NCBI GenBank assembly: GCA_050084515.1
Contig: CM114275.1
Span: 20,832,001 to 20,896,000 of the forward strand
Length of the DNA: 64,000 nt
From: Blasia pusilla
Lineage: Eukaryota > Marchantiophyta > Marchantiopsida > Blasiales
Reading direction: 5' to 3'
Part shown: piece after piece, positions 19,850 to 31,330 of the stretch
Layout: every line of letters begins with the position of its first letter
How positions within the stretch are numbered: the first letter of the stretch is position 1
The notes under the pieces: generated by a model
Told to the model about the DNA's origin: nothing
Database searches by the model: none
Seen by the model: only the letters and a program-made list of their open reading frames with translations
Position numbers and translations under genes: made by a program

Positions 19850-22800
19850 CCAAGGCATCTACCACCATATTCGATCGGTCTCCTGCACGATAAATATGGA
19901 CATGTCTACAACATAACACACATGTTTCTTACTTCTTGCAACCCTTCCTTCAAAGCCTCCACAACAACTTCATTAGTCCCAACTAAGGAATAGTCTCCTA
20001 AATTTGAACATTCCTCATCACCACTCAAAGGATGGAGGTCATGCCATATATATTTCTGCTTCTTATGTCGCCAAATCTTCAAAGCATCATCCCCAATTTC
20101 ATAAATGGAAAGGTGATTTAAACCAGCAACAAAATCCAGTAATATACCAAAATCATAGCTCCTTTCATGACCACTAGTGCCACCTACTTTGGAAAAAAAA
20201 TGACTAAAAGAAATTTGAACCAACTGAATGTACCGGAACATGCAACGTGGAAAAGTCTCTGAAAATAAAATTCAGCAAAATAGCATAATGACACAAAATT
20301 TGTATATTGTGGAATGATTCTAGGCTCAACATATTTTTCTTTGAGAACTCTACGCAGTTCCCTACTCTAGAATGAGATCCATGCTTCAACCACAATCTCC
20401 AAAGGCGTAGGAAGAAAGAAACCTTCCCACAAAAGCAGATACGGTCTTCTAATCCTAGAGATTGAGAAAATAATGCATCAATATAATATGAGAAAAACTC
20501 CAAATATAATCTAGTGCCCAATGTACTTTCTTGAAACTTATCTCTCCTCTCTCCCATATGTCTCAACAATTTTTGCACTCTCCTTCTCGCTATCCTTTGG
20601 AGCCCTACCCAATTCTGCCTATCTCTGCGACAAACATCATCAAAATTGAGCTTATGCTCGTCATAAGAGTAATGCTTGAATACAAGCATCACGCACATGG
20701 TCCAATGTAGTTATATGATGTCCTAAAGACAAAGGAATGCTCATCCGATCCAATGGGTTGATTGCCTTCTTACCGTTATGTGGAGGATCTTGATCCCTAA
20801 GACCAAATATATCTCTATTGAGAAGTATAGTTCTTGATAGCACACATCCGTCCCAACCAATTAACACAATACCTTTTGACTAAACCAGATTTTCCAAGAT
20901 AACCTTCCATCCTCAATTTGCATCTACGCGAGTCTCCATCACTAGCATGACCAATTATAGGACCAATCGCTGCTCTACATTCTATACTCCAATACTCTTC
21001 CAATAATTGCCAATGCTCTCTCACCCAACTAGCTTTAAACCTATTGCAAGTAGGAATACAACAAAGTGCAAGCTTAGGCAATCTCTCATGCGAAGGATTT
21101 ACTATCACTACTCTAGCATATATACCACATACATGGGTTTGAAAGGTAGATACAATCTTGTTGTATCCTTCGTCTCTTTCACCAACATGCACCTCTAGTC
21201 CAAAAGAGCATGTATGCTTTTCTTCCTCCCCACAAAATCCAATTTAGAACGTCTTGCTTAGATTCCCACCTAAAAAATCATTCATCATATGAACATTCAT
21301 TAGGCATGTGGGAAAAAACCACATGTCCATTCCATGAATATGTGGTTTTTTCCCACATGCCTAATGAAATGAATATGAATGCAATATTCCAAATGGAAAT
21401 GATCCCCAATTTGGCTCTAGTTTTGATTCATGTTTCTTCTTCTCCCAAAACCACAGGCACATCCCTTTCAATCCTGAGTTTAGCCTTGGCAGCAATATAT
21501 ATCCTTGCTATCTCTGAGAAGATTTCAAGCCTCACACTCGCTCGAAAAGGAACCAAATTTGCTCTCTCCCGAGTCAGTGCCGTCAAGCTTGGTCCATATA
21601 GGTTCATAGCCATCAAACGAGCACCCATACCTCCATACTACAACAATGCTTGATTGATGGATTTTTTCCCCCTCTTAAACCAAAATCCCCTCTCGTTACG
21701 GTTCAAGTTCTTCCCCACATCAATTATGAGATCCCACAATGCTCATTTACCTCCGAAGGCATCTCTCTTCCAAGTTGTAAGATAACAGAAAGCAAGGATG
21801 CCTCTCCTATTTGTCAACTCGTACAACTTTACATTCAAGTTTTTCTTTCTTGTGTTGAAGGCACATAATTTCCTATGAAGACAAAATACATCTCACCTTT
21901 CTTGCCTATGAGCTTTACGTGTTGCTCTAGTAGCATCTTTTAGCTTTGGAGAAGTCAAATACTTCGATTGTATCTTAGATAGAGAATTCCTACAACCACC
22001 TTTGAGTACCGATTTCACACTTCTGCCCACTCTCATCTTAAAATCATTCATTTTAGGAATGCTAAAACATTGCTCATAACACAGATCCTTAAAGCCCCCT
22101 CCTAGGGTGGTGTTGTATGCACACTCTCTATGTCTAAAGGTCCCATCAATTTGAACATTCTCTTAACTAGTATGATTGTAAAAAAGCCTATGTACATGCG
22201 ACTCACAAATCCACTTACTCCCATGTATTTCGTCATTCACTAAAGGCTTCATATTAACATGGACTCCATTATTACTTGTTGTTTTGATCCAAAATCCCCA
22301 AAAAACCAAAGACAAGTGGGACTCTACCTCGTCGATTCGTCATTGTCACCTTCTCCACTCTCCCCCTCCAAAAAATCTGAGGATGGTCGTCTCTCTTTTA
22401 GTATCTCGTGCATTTGCCTTGGCAGGTCTCCCTAGCCTAGATTTTCTCAAAGCGACAAATATTGTATTCAGGGACTCTTGTACATTCTTCCCATGCTCAT
22501 GGGAAGATAAATGCCCTTGTAAGTTACTTTCTAAGTTATTTTGACTTGACACCACCTAGAACTTGCAACCACAATAAACACATCTCACCCTAAAATTCTG
22601 TAGTTTTTAACTCACATCAATAGGGTCCCCCTTTATTTCAAATGGCTTCCTATCACTAATGCACAGCTAATTAAGCTTATGGACAATTATACAACCACAA
22701 TCAATAGTTGCTTGAGAATTCACAACAAAGGTGTCTTCTCGCCTCCACGGTGTAATCCTCCAACATAATTTCCTCATTGTACACCAATTTTTATGGTGTT

Positions 22801-23562
22801 TCTTAGTGTTCACATGTTTAGCTCTATGATTCAAAAAGAGGTTCATAATACAACTCTTTGACATTGTTCCCTCTGCAATCCTTGCCTTCCATTGATAATC
22901 TATAGACTCAAGGCAACCTTGAGGAAGATCCCCTTCATCCCATGTCAACACTGTCCATCGATGATCTTCCCAATCAAATTTTTTAGCCTAGCTTCACAAT
23001 TTCTCATTTCCAAACCTCCAATATTTCACAGGACATGAGAGAAGACTTTAGAACTGCTTTCTTCATGAATAGTGGGGATACCAAGAGGTATGGATGTGCA
23101 CTCTGACATCACATGAAGTGATGATATGGGGGTGTTGGGTTCTGATGTTGTTGGTTGAATTGATCCTAAATCATCAACTCCTACTAAGATCTTAAGACCA
23201 CTCTCAACAGTGGACTTTGCTTTATTGCCTTGACTTTCAACATGGTCCTCCACAAATCCTTCTACATGACGTTTCTCAATCATGTTTATTCCACTACTAT
23301 GAAAATCACTCACTTGCATGATGGATTCCATACTTTCATCCACAAGAATATCAAACTCACGATCCCCAAACCCCCATCCTCTACCCTCAAAAAGATTTTT
23401 TTTTATCAATCGATTTTCTGAACGAGGTGAGTGTGTGGCATCGAGGAGAAACTTAATGGATGCCTTCAACACTGGTGCTACTATCAAACCAAGTTTGATA
23501 TAAGTTCTAATTCTCTTTGTAACAATGGACAAAGAAACTTTTTGGCTGTCGTGATGTCCCAT
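19850..23562 (-). pseudogene. Decayed transposon-like gene with zinc finger and SDGD motif, family not named
   Basis: Successive minus-strand blocks look coding but sit in different frames with stops. About 23,562-23,026 is an acidic N-terminal stretch. 22,590-22,346 is a zinc finger, CVYCGCKF then SNLQGHLSSHEH, with a TAG directly after KF. 21,628-21,428 has NLYGPSLTALTRERANLVPF and VPVVLGEEET. 21,192-20,815 has HWQLLEEYWSIECRAA and IGHASDGDSRRCKL. 20,698-20,204 follows, and 20,241-19,906 has KYIWHDLHPLSGDEE. The order finger, VPVxLxEDET-like block, SDGDSRR block resembles multi-copy, transposon-like proteins I have seen in algal and other eukaryotic genomes, but I cannot name the family or its reaction. 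The gypsy element inserted at its low-coordinate end, so this gene is older. Confidence 0.5.
21296..21368. repeat. Perfect 29-bp inverted repeat, 15-nt loop
   Basis: The arms 21,296-21,324 and 21,340-21,368 are exact reverse complements over 29 bases, starting TTCATTAGGCATGTGGG on the left arm. It lies inside the decayed minus-strand gene and does not resemble a mobile-element terminus. Confidence 0.95.
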
Positions 23563-25660
23563 AATATCTCGACAATTGTCTTCCTAGAAGTCAATTCATA
23601 CATATGCACTCATTACAATCATACCCATCCATATGACCCAAATGGAAAATAAAATCAACATATCATATGTTACATACATAAGCCTACTACAAGGACTTAT
23701 GTCCATTGATGAGTTTTTGTTATGTTTATGGCCTAATAGCCGACAAAACTCCTCAAACTTTAAAATCCCGGCCTCTTCTCTTGGAAATTGAGATGAACTA
23801 TATAACAAGTTTGGGCTTCTCCTTATCTTCTTCTTTATACAATGGTCTAACAAGTGACCTCAACCTAAGTATAGTGTCTTGTCCACACTCCCTTATCTTT
23901 GCACTTGCTCCAACATTAAGGACATCTTAATTCATTGAAAAAGTTTCCTCTCCTCGGTCTTGGGCACACAATTTTCCCGAAATCCTTGAGAAGTCCAACA
24001 TGACAAAACTCAATGGAGAGTTGAGTCCTACCACCGAAAGTAACAATGACCTCTAAAATCTGACCAATCTAATGTTGCATTTCCCGCTGTGTATGCCTCT
24101 TTGTCTGCCCTCTCAATCGTGGCATATATGTATCGTATAGTTTAACACTAATTATTCTACACTAAGCCACATCAACATTGTCTCTTTGGTGCATAGATCC
24201 AAAGACCAATCATTCCAAATAAATTAAATGTGCATGTGTAGCTAGATGGTTGTAGCACCACTTTGGGTTCACCTATGGCCATGGAGCACCTCTAAAAATG
24301 GAGTCCTCATAACAAAGCAAAGAGGATACGTTTAGAGGTAAGGATTTCAAGGAAGAGGGGATAAAATTCTGAAACTCCCCACATGGAATGACTCGTGGGA
24401 TGAACCAATCCCAAGGATCCACTACCATATTTGATGGCCTAAGAGTATAAAACTCACCCTATGACAAATTTTCAACCTCCACAGAAGAAGATTACATCCA
24501 CGACATAGAGTTGGAAAATGAGAGACTTTGGATCTTGGAACCTGCAATCCACACAAATAAGTGTTTCCCAGTATGAGGAAATGTTAGATATTCATTAACC
24601 ACTTCCCAACCTACCTCATCATTCTATCTTCATATGTTAGAGAGAGAGAACGTGGATGTTTATCTACTCTTGGCTTCAATCTTTGTGCATCTCCTTCTTC
24701 GCGATCACGAGCCCACTCTGAAGCCACAGTCGAGTGTCTTCAAATAAACATTTACTTCCCGAATACAATAGTCTATTGCTTTCGACTCTCGATCTGATGC
24801 ATCTACCATGGAAAAATAAAGGCCACAAAAAATGGGAGCAAAGGGAGAAAAAAAAATTCTCAAATGAAATATGCATAAGAACAAGATACACATACTCACA
24901 GTATTCTTCTCAAGAGCTTCGCCAAGTTTCCCTTTGAGTGTCAACAATCACAAATGGCTCTTTGAAAATCGGGACATTCCTTTCTGTTATTGTCGTTGAT
25001 TTCTCCCTCACTAACCATTGACCTCCTAACGCCATGCAGTTGGCCCTAATTCAAGTTGTTACCATTAGCTTTTGGTAATCGAACGGCCCAAAAAAAGTAG
25101 TGAATCTCATATTGAGATAGATAAGCGAAATTAAGTCATGGTTTTCTAAAGAGCTTTATGTATTTTCCTATGAGCCCCATCTGACATTTCACCATCGGAT
25201 TGCCCTTTAACTTTGAGGAGTTTTTCATGTTTGCATTATTAGGGCAATCAACGTTTCAGATCTTCTTTTAGAATTTTAAAGGTGGAGAAAAAAAATCATC
25301 AAATAAAATCTATTATCCATTGTTAATTAATTAATGGGAGGTCCAGCATGTCTGAAATAATCCATGCATGTTGAACACCGCCCCATACATGTGTTAGAAA
25401 AGTTTGCAGGATTTTGGAGGTTCAATACTTATGGAACGTCCTTCCCCTTGCTTAAGTCTACTTTCTTGCTTTAAAAACATCATATTCCACCATTGGATGG
25501 ATTTGAAAGTTATAGGAGAATACTCTTCCTTGTATTTAAATTTAATGAAGGGTTAAGATCTTGTGAAAATCATTCAAAATATGAGGTATGATTTAAACGT
25601 GGCATTTCTGATTGTTTATTTTTTGTTCCTCCGGTTGTGCGATGAACCGCTTTAAGTAAT
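23563..25660. other. AT-rich, no gene recognised
   Basis: No conserved protein block or RNA gene is visible. Open frames are short and antisense to one another. Confidence 0.5.
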
Positions 25661-26012
25661 TCTATTTTGTATTCACACATGGCCAGAGTAGCTTTGGCCT
25701 TGGCAGCTCTTGCTTTCGCCTCATTACTAGCTGCAAGAAATTTTGCTTGCTCAATGACGGAGCGCCCGATTTGTTGGATTCCTCCCCAATTCCCAAGAGT
25801 TTCCCGGTCGGTGTCGGCGGCACCGCTTTACCTAAGATATAAGCAACCCCCGTGAACATAGCAAAGCAAGGTCTGCTCCTACTATCAGGGACGATGTCGA
25901 ACCGTGCAATATTCTCAAGGTAGATTTTGGATACTTGAAGTTGGAAGTCTTGTGAGTATCCAACTTCACTCATACTCATTAAAAAAATGTGAAACTCCAT
26001 CAAATCATGCAT
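25600..26012 (-). pseudogene. Possible gene fragment in a GC-richer island, unidentified
   Basis: On the minus strand a stretch of about 240 bases reads as an Ala/Lys/Glu-rich helical segment (ETLGNWGGIQQIGRSV, then EQAKFLAASNEAKARAA, then KATLAMCEYKIELLKAV) in one frame. The neighbouring frame upstream (25,860-26,012) reads FQLQVSKIYLENIARFDIV. The local base composition is less AT-rich than its surroundings. It could be exons of a captured or decayed gene. I do not recognise the protein; a resemblance of the second piece to kinesin-motor sequence is too weak to use. Confidence 0.25.
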
Positions 26013-28129
26013 GGAGCCATGAAGAGTTGGCTGATTTTTTTTATTAGAAACTATTGCCCTGAAGTGAAGCTATTTCCTTGTCGGACAGTATTTTGGTTTT
26101 GTGGTGTCTGAAAAAACAAAGTCCGGGGCCCTTTCTTCCCTACAGTAGATTTTTAATTATTTGTACTGGCCTACCAATTATTTGGACCCTACATTATAAT
26201 AGGACCTAAATTTGTTTCTTCATGTCCTTTTGTAACTAATTTCTTAATTATAATTCACCTCTTTTTTAAAATAAAAAAACCCCTTTCGCTGTGGTCACAT
26301 GAAATGGTAATATCATCACGTGACATCTCTGAGTGGCCTAGGAGACTCTAATCCAAGCCGAAGTTAAGAAGATTTGGAGTAATCATATAATTGTCTTGAA
26401 TGTGGCTTGCTCTCATCTAAGGATCCTTTGACACTCAAGGGATAATATTGTAGGCCTCCATTGCGCATCTCGTGTACTCTTTGATTGTGGCATCAAAAGA
26501 GAATAGAAAGAGGTGCTATGTTTGCCTTAGAGATGGAATAGGATACACCCCTTTGGTTTGGAAGGAACAAAGACATTTTGGCATGCCTTTGTTAGTATCT
26601 TTTGGCTTCTCACACCCTTGGAATAGGTAGATAGTTATATACATATCATAGTAGAATACTTAACCAATTACATTGGTGTTTTATGATATCTACGAAATAT
26701 GGGGATCAACCAACCAAGAAGTCTTAGCATCCTTGGTGAGTTCCCAATTCTCTAACATGAATGTAGTATCTCTTATTGATGAAGTTGTATTCTAAATAGA
26801 TAATAACTCCACATTGATATCATGATGCAACATGACATACATATAGTCAATGATCGTGTGTCTGCGTCCACTATCACAAATGCATTCATTAGATATGACC
26901 ATTTTGATGTTGCCTCCTAGAGACTAGAGTGAAAGTCTAGAGGAGGAGAAGGAGGAGGATGAGGAGAAGTGCAAGAGTGAGTGTTTAGCTTCTCTAAGGC
27001 AAAGGAGGAGATCATGTCATGGAGGTCATGGGTGTATTGATAGTAGGTGTTAGACCTCGAGATCCGGTGGTAGTAGCCCTACTAGGGTCAGTAGAAGTGC
27101 CCATTGAGACTTCTTCAAATGCTAGACTTTCTAAAGGTCCTTTGCATCCACGCGTGTGTGTTGCATCAAGTATAGGCCGTTGATGTAGATAGGATTTATG
27201 ACATTGTTGTTGTACAAAATTTCATGTATATATAATATTTTTTTACATCAATTCTGGCTTTCCATCCACTTCCATAATTTGGAAATTTTATTTTTTGCTT
27301 TCAACTAAAATTTCCAATTTATGGAAAAAAATTTGGATTTTTTTTTTCAATTTTCAATTTTTTTTGAAATAAAGTGTGGAACTTCACTACAAGTCAATTG
27401 ATTTGTATTTTTTTAGAGCTGAAAATTATGAGTATTTTGCAAGTTCTTTGCGAGTCTAGTGCAACTGTAATCATATAGTATTTCAAAGCCGCATTGAAGG
27501 TGCAAAGTGGATATGCAAGTCCTATGCAAGTCAAGATCCCACCATTATGTAGCTTTAGTGTGGCTCCGGTACGACTCTTGGGACTTGAAAAGTTGCTCCA
27601 AGTACCTAAAGTAGTAGTGCTTCCACATTAAGACTTGTATTGGGGACATATCATCCGTGTGATTCATAACTTGATAGGATTTACTTGTCAAACTCTAACC
27701 AAAGTATGCTTTAGATCATACGACTACAAGAAGTGGAGTTGTATGAAGTGTTGGTAAGTAGTATAGTGTCATATCCACTTGGGTTCATCCTTGATTTTTT
27801 GGTAGAGGTTTTTTCCTATCGACCAAAGTGGGATGAGGTGATATGAGGATCAGCCATCTACCAATGTATTTCGCAGAGTGACGTTGTGACAGAGTAACCA
27901 TATTGGCAACATTCATGGGTAGTGTTAGTTGGCCAAAACACTTGGAAGGAACATTCATGCGGAGGATACCTAGATAGCGAATAGTCCTATGGAGAGACCT
28001 TCTATATATGGACTATGGTGAATGTCTCTTCCCATGGTACAAATACCTCTTCACCATTGAGGGATATGAGTGTTGGACTTGTAAAGGATTTATCACATTT
28101 TTCTGTAGTGGATCGATGAATATTTGTGA
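26013..28129. other. AT-rich, no gene recognised
   Basis: It contains A/T homopolymer runs around 27,240-27,370 and a GAGGA-rich stretch near 26,940-26,970. No conserved coding block. Confidence 0.5.
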
Positions 28130-28705
28130 GATGCCTTTAAGAAGGTCGAAGGACAACCTCAAGAGACCAAGGATGACTTATTGAGGATTAGGGTAACTTC
28201 AGGGAGCAAGTTTTTCCCTCTTTTTGAACTCATTTGGAGTAATGTTTAGGAAAATATTCTTTCAGGTAAGTTCCTATTATGAGCATAGTTGATTTTTTCT
28301 TTCAAAATATGGCCCTTGATCCTTTACTGCATGTCAAGATCTGAGGAGGTGACTTGTGTGCATATGTTATCAAGGAGAGATATTGGGGAGAGGAAAGTGT
28401 TATATCCAAAGAAAGAGAGAGTTTGAGAGCTCATTCTCTCTTTGTTGAACCTCCTTTCATTAGACGACGGAGTTATGGTCTTTCTTGCCTTGTGCGTAAT
28501 CCAAGCCTCTTACTATAAGTAAGTTTGGGTTTGGTTTAACATGAGAGGGACATGAAGTGTGTGTGAGAGTTTTGTTGTTCCATATATTATATTGGAGATA
28601 TTTTGGTATACGATTGTCTATGTTTGTAGATGACGGCCATGAATCAGTATGGTAGCTTGTGTTTATATATGTATGGATGATAATAGCGATGTGTATGAGC
28701 ACAAA
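28130..28705 (+). repeat. Dispersed ~600-bp repeat, copy 1
   Basis: This block is a diverged reverse-complement match of 62,640-63,250. Shared landmarks in the same order: AGGATGAC(C/T)T(G/A)TTGAGG, a CTCATTTGGA step, TGGCCCTTGA, GGAGGTGACTTG, GAGAGCTCATTCTCT, CGGAG(C/T)TATGGT, TTGCCTTGTG, CAAGCCTCT, TGGGTTTGGTTTgACATGAGAG and TTGGAGATATTTTGG. It is probably an LTR or a non-autonomous element. I saw no coding sequence or clear ends. Confidence 0.65.
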
Positions 28706-29926
28706 AAAAGATAGATGAGCTTGTGAGGCATGTTTGGAACTATGCCTTTATTATAGAGTTTGTTACATCTTACTTACCGTATCGATGATATAGAGGGTCA
28801 GCTAGCTGTTTGGGCATAATTTGTTTTGAGATGTCACATGAGGTTGGAAATAGGTTTTTTGCGCTAGGATCGCCATTCTTGATAATTTCCCTCTTTTTCT
28901 ATTTTTGGCAAGATAAAATGTTCATTGAGTAAAGGGTTACTCGTTAGAGTGTGCATGCATATTACTGTTTGGAGGGCTCTTTTAGGAGGAAGAGCTTTTG
29001 CCTCTTTCCAAGGGTATAAGAGAGGGAGAGAGGGGTTTCACAAGTCATATTTCGTATGTTGAGTCTTTGGAGCACCTCTCTTGGTTAGTGTTTTGGTAGA
29101 AACGAGGGTGCTAGAGTCATGGTTTAATTTCTTGATGACGGAGGATGGGTGTGGCTTGATATCATGTGTATATTTGAGAGTGAAGTTGGCCATGTGAGAC
29201 AATTTTACTTCAATTTTGTTGCGTGATCTCGATGTACATATGTGAGTGTATTTTTTTTATTTGTGGATCCACCCATGTGTCGGGAAGATCTATGTTGTGT
29301 GTTGTATAGATGCGATCAACGATATGGATTCTGTAACGATATATATGTATGGCACGACAAGTTAGATGACAGTAACGCTCATAGAGTGGAGACTTTACAT
29401 TCTAAGATACCACACCCCTTCTACAATAATGTGTGAAGGAGAGTGTGAGAGTGCTAGATCTCTTTTGGAGGGATGAGATCGAGGTTAGCTACGTTGTTGC
29501 ATGCTGTTATGTGAGTACTCAACCAAGCCTAAGTTATTTTAAAATCCATTTAAAATATAACTTCTTTTTTATTAGATGGGAAATATTTTGAATAGGGAAA
29601 CTTGGGAATTTTTTGGGTGGATTCAAAAGAATATTTTGAAACTCTTTTAAAAGAAAATTTTGAATGAATAAATAAACACAAATTCTCTATTTTTCCAATT
29701 TTCTCTTAGTTAATATAAAATTAATTCAGAATTGAAAATCTTAAGGGGAAATCTTAGGTGGATTTAAAAAGAAACAATCACTTCATAACTAACTTATCTA
29801 CTGACTTTTCCTATTTTCCCTTAGATTAGTTTAAGGTAATGACAAAATTAATGTGATTGTGAAAAAGGTTCACTTTATCCGAGGAAGGCTTTTAAGAAAA
29901 GTATAGACAAAATGATATATATATGA
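28706..29926. other. AT-rich, no gene recognised
   Basis: The dispersed repeat may extend into the first few hundred bases, since a GTTCATTGAGTAAAG-like stretch near 28,920 has a partner near 62,220, but similarity becomes patchy. Nothing else is recognised. Confidence 0.4.
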
Positions 29927-29960
29927 CTAGTAAGGTGCCCTTGCCGATGCATGGTATATA
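29927..29960 (-). mobile_element. Helitron 3' terminus
   Basis: Read on the minus strand, the sequence shows a short hairpin (CCATGC, loop, GCAAGG; one mismatch), eight bases, then CTAG followed by T. Helitrons end in CTRR preceded by a hairpin about 10 bases upstream and insert between A and T. It lies ~110 bases downstream of the helicase-like stop codon on the same strand, which supports the assignment. I could not find the 5' TC end. Confidence 0.55.
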
Positions 29961-30040
29961 AATATGTTTGTGAAAATATATTTTCGTAAAATTTTCTTGT
30001 ATGTATGATGAAATTAATAAGAATAACTGTTGATTTTATT

Positions 30041-30840
30041 TCATACCAAAATCTCTTCATATACAACATTTCGAGTATAATCACCTTCTTCATTGGAGGG
30101 TGTATCACTACCAATCATAATATGAATTGAATTCTTTCGTCCTACTCTAGTTAATGCCATAGATAATTGGCCCTGAGAAAACATAGACATTGGTAAGTAA
30201 ATTCCAACCTTGTGCAAAGTTTGGCCTTGTGACTTGTTAATAGTCGTGGCAAAAGTTGGACGAATAGGGAATTAGAATCTACGTAAATCAAAAGGCAGCC
30301 AAGAGTCAGAAGCTACCAATGGGATACGCGGAATGAAAACTAGATCGCCAATGTTCTTCCCCGTAATAATTTTAGCATCAATAATATGTTCCATGAATTC
30401 ACGGATGATCAATCGAGTGCCATTTTCTTGGCCTTTCGCACCGTTCATGTTCCATAAAAGCATAATCGGTGCACCAATCTTCAAACACAAACGATGTGAA
30501 GGTACTCCTGAAGGTAAACAGATATTCAAGAACTCTCTTGGATAGATATGACTCATTCCTTCATTTCAAACATAATCAACACTAAAATAAGTATGCTCTT
30601 GTACATAACACATACTTGTTAGAAAATATTTTCCAATTTTTTTGAAATATACTGAATGAAGTATTTGTCAGTAAGAATATTATGAATACAAATTATTACC
30701 TCTTCAGAAAATCGAGACATGACTTCCATATTGTTGTGATTAACATGTACATTTCTCGATGTAAGAATAGTTGTATCTCTCAAAAAGTTGATGTCTTGAA
30801 ACCTTTGAAGATCATTCCCATATATAATATATATCAATAA
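30041..30840 (-). pseudogene. Helitron PIF1-like helicase, C-terminal remnant
   Basis: The minus strand encodes the end of a Helitron Rep/helicase protein. DINFLRDTTILTSRNVHVN lies near 30,800-30,740. GVPSHRLCLKIGAPIMLLWN and NGTRLIIREF follow, then IPRIPLVASDSWLPFDLRRF. After an in-frame TAA come FPIRPTFATTINKSQGQTL, IYLP and MFSQGQLSMALTRVGRK, ending at a TGA at 30,041-30,043. These are the conserved C-terminal helicase motifs (the TINKSQGQ and SQGQLYVALSR blocks) of PIF1-type helicases used for rolling-circle transposition. The frame is broken between the two open blocks and near 30,838, and the N-terminal Rep part is not seen. Confidence 0.88.
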
Positions 30841-30894
30841 GATCTTTTACATTCTTACTATGAATAACCATGTTAGAGGAAAATCGAATAAAAT

Positions 30895-30938
30895 CTTCTC
30901 CCAAAGAATTGTGTAACGACACAATTCTTTGGGAGAAG
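30895..30938. repeat. Perfect 20-bp hairpin, 4-nt loop
   Basis: The arms CTTCTCCCAAAGAATTGTGT (30,895-30,914) and 30,919-30,938 are exact reverse complements around the loop AACG. It directly abuts a second perfect hairpin on its right. Confidence 0.97.
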
Positions 30939-30983
30939 CCATCTTTGAATGATGGACCCGTTGTCCATCATTCAAAGATGGCT
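30937..30983. repeat. Perfect 21-bp hairpin, 5-nt loop, abutting the previous one
   Basis: The arms 30,937-30,957 and 30,963-30,983 are exact reverse complements around CCGTT (core GCCATCTTTGAATGATGGAC). The two hairpins share their boundary bases, giving two back-to-back fold-backs with no spacer. Confidence 0.97.
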
Positions 30984-31172
30984 ATCCACTTCTAACTTGT
31001 TCACGTAGGTCATTTTGATCATATAAGTGTGTCCCTTCCTCCAATAATGTTGTTCCTTAATAAGGGAATTCCAAGTTAAGTTGCAACGTGTCCGAACATT
31101 GAGGCAATCTATTTCTCGAATATTGCAAATCTAGCTAGAAATACCCTCCAAAAAGGGTCCTACTTCCATAGT

Positions 31173-31330
31173 TTTCTAATCCAATTTTAATCCTAAAAGT
31201 AAAAGCCCATTCGGTGGAAGACCGCGAATCTCTATGTGTCCAGTAAAGTTTTTCTAATCCAATTCAAAGCCCGCGCTCGATGAGAAGGATCCAGCGGATG
31301 ACCGTGAATCTCCATATGGCCAGTAAAGCG
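31173..31330. repeat. Diverged tandem duplication, ~78-bp unit
   Basis: Unit 1 (31,173-31,249) and unit 2 (31,250-31,330) both begin TTTTCTAATCCAATT and end with GACCG(C/T)GAATCTC(T/C)AT, then a CCAGTAAAG end. The middle parts are diverged. Confidence 0.7.

Noticed and set aside
25860-26012. Kinesin motor fragment (YLENIARFD-like stretch)
   Set aside because: The resemblance is limited to a few residues. The ATP-binding and switch motifs are absent.
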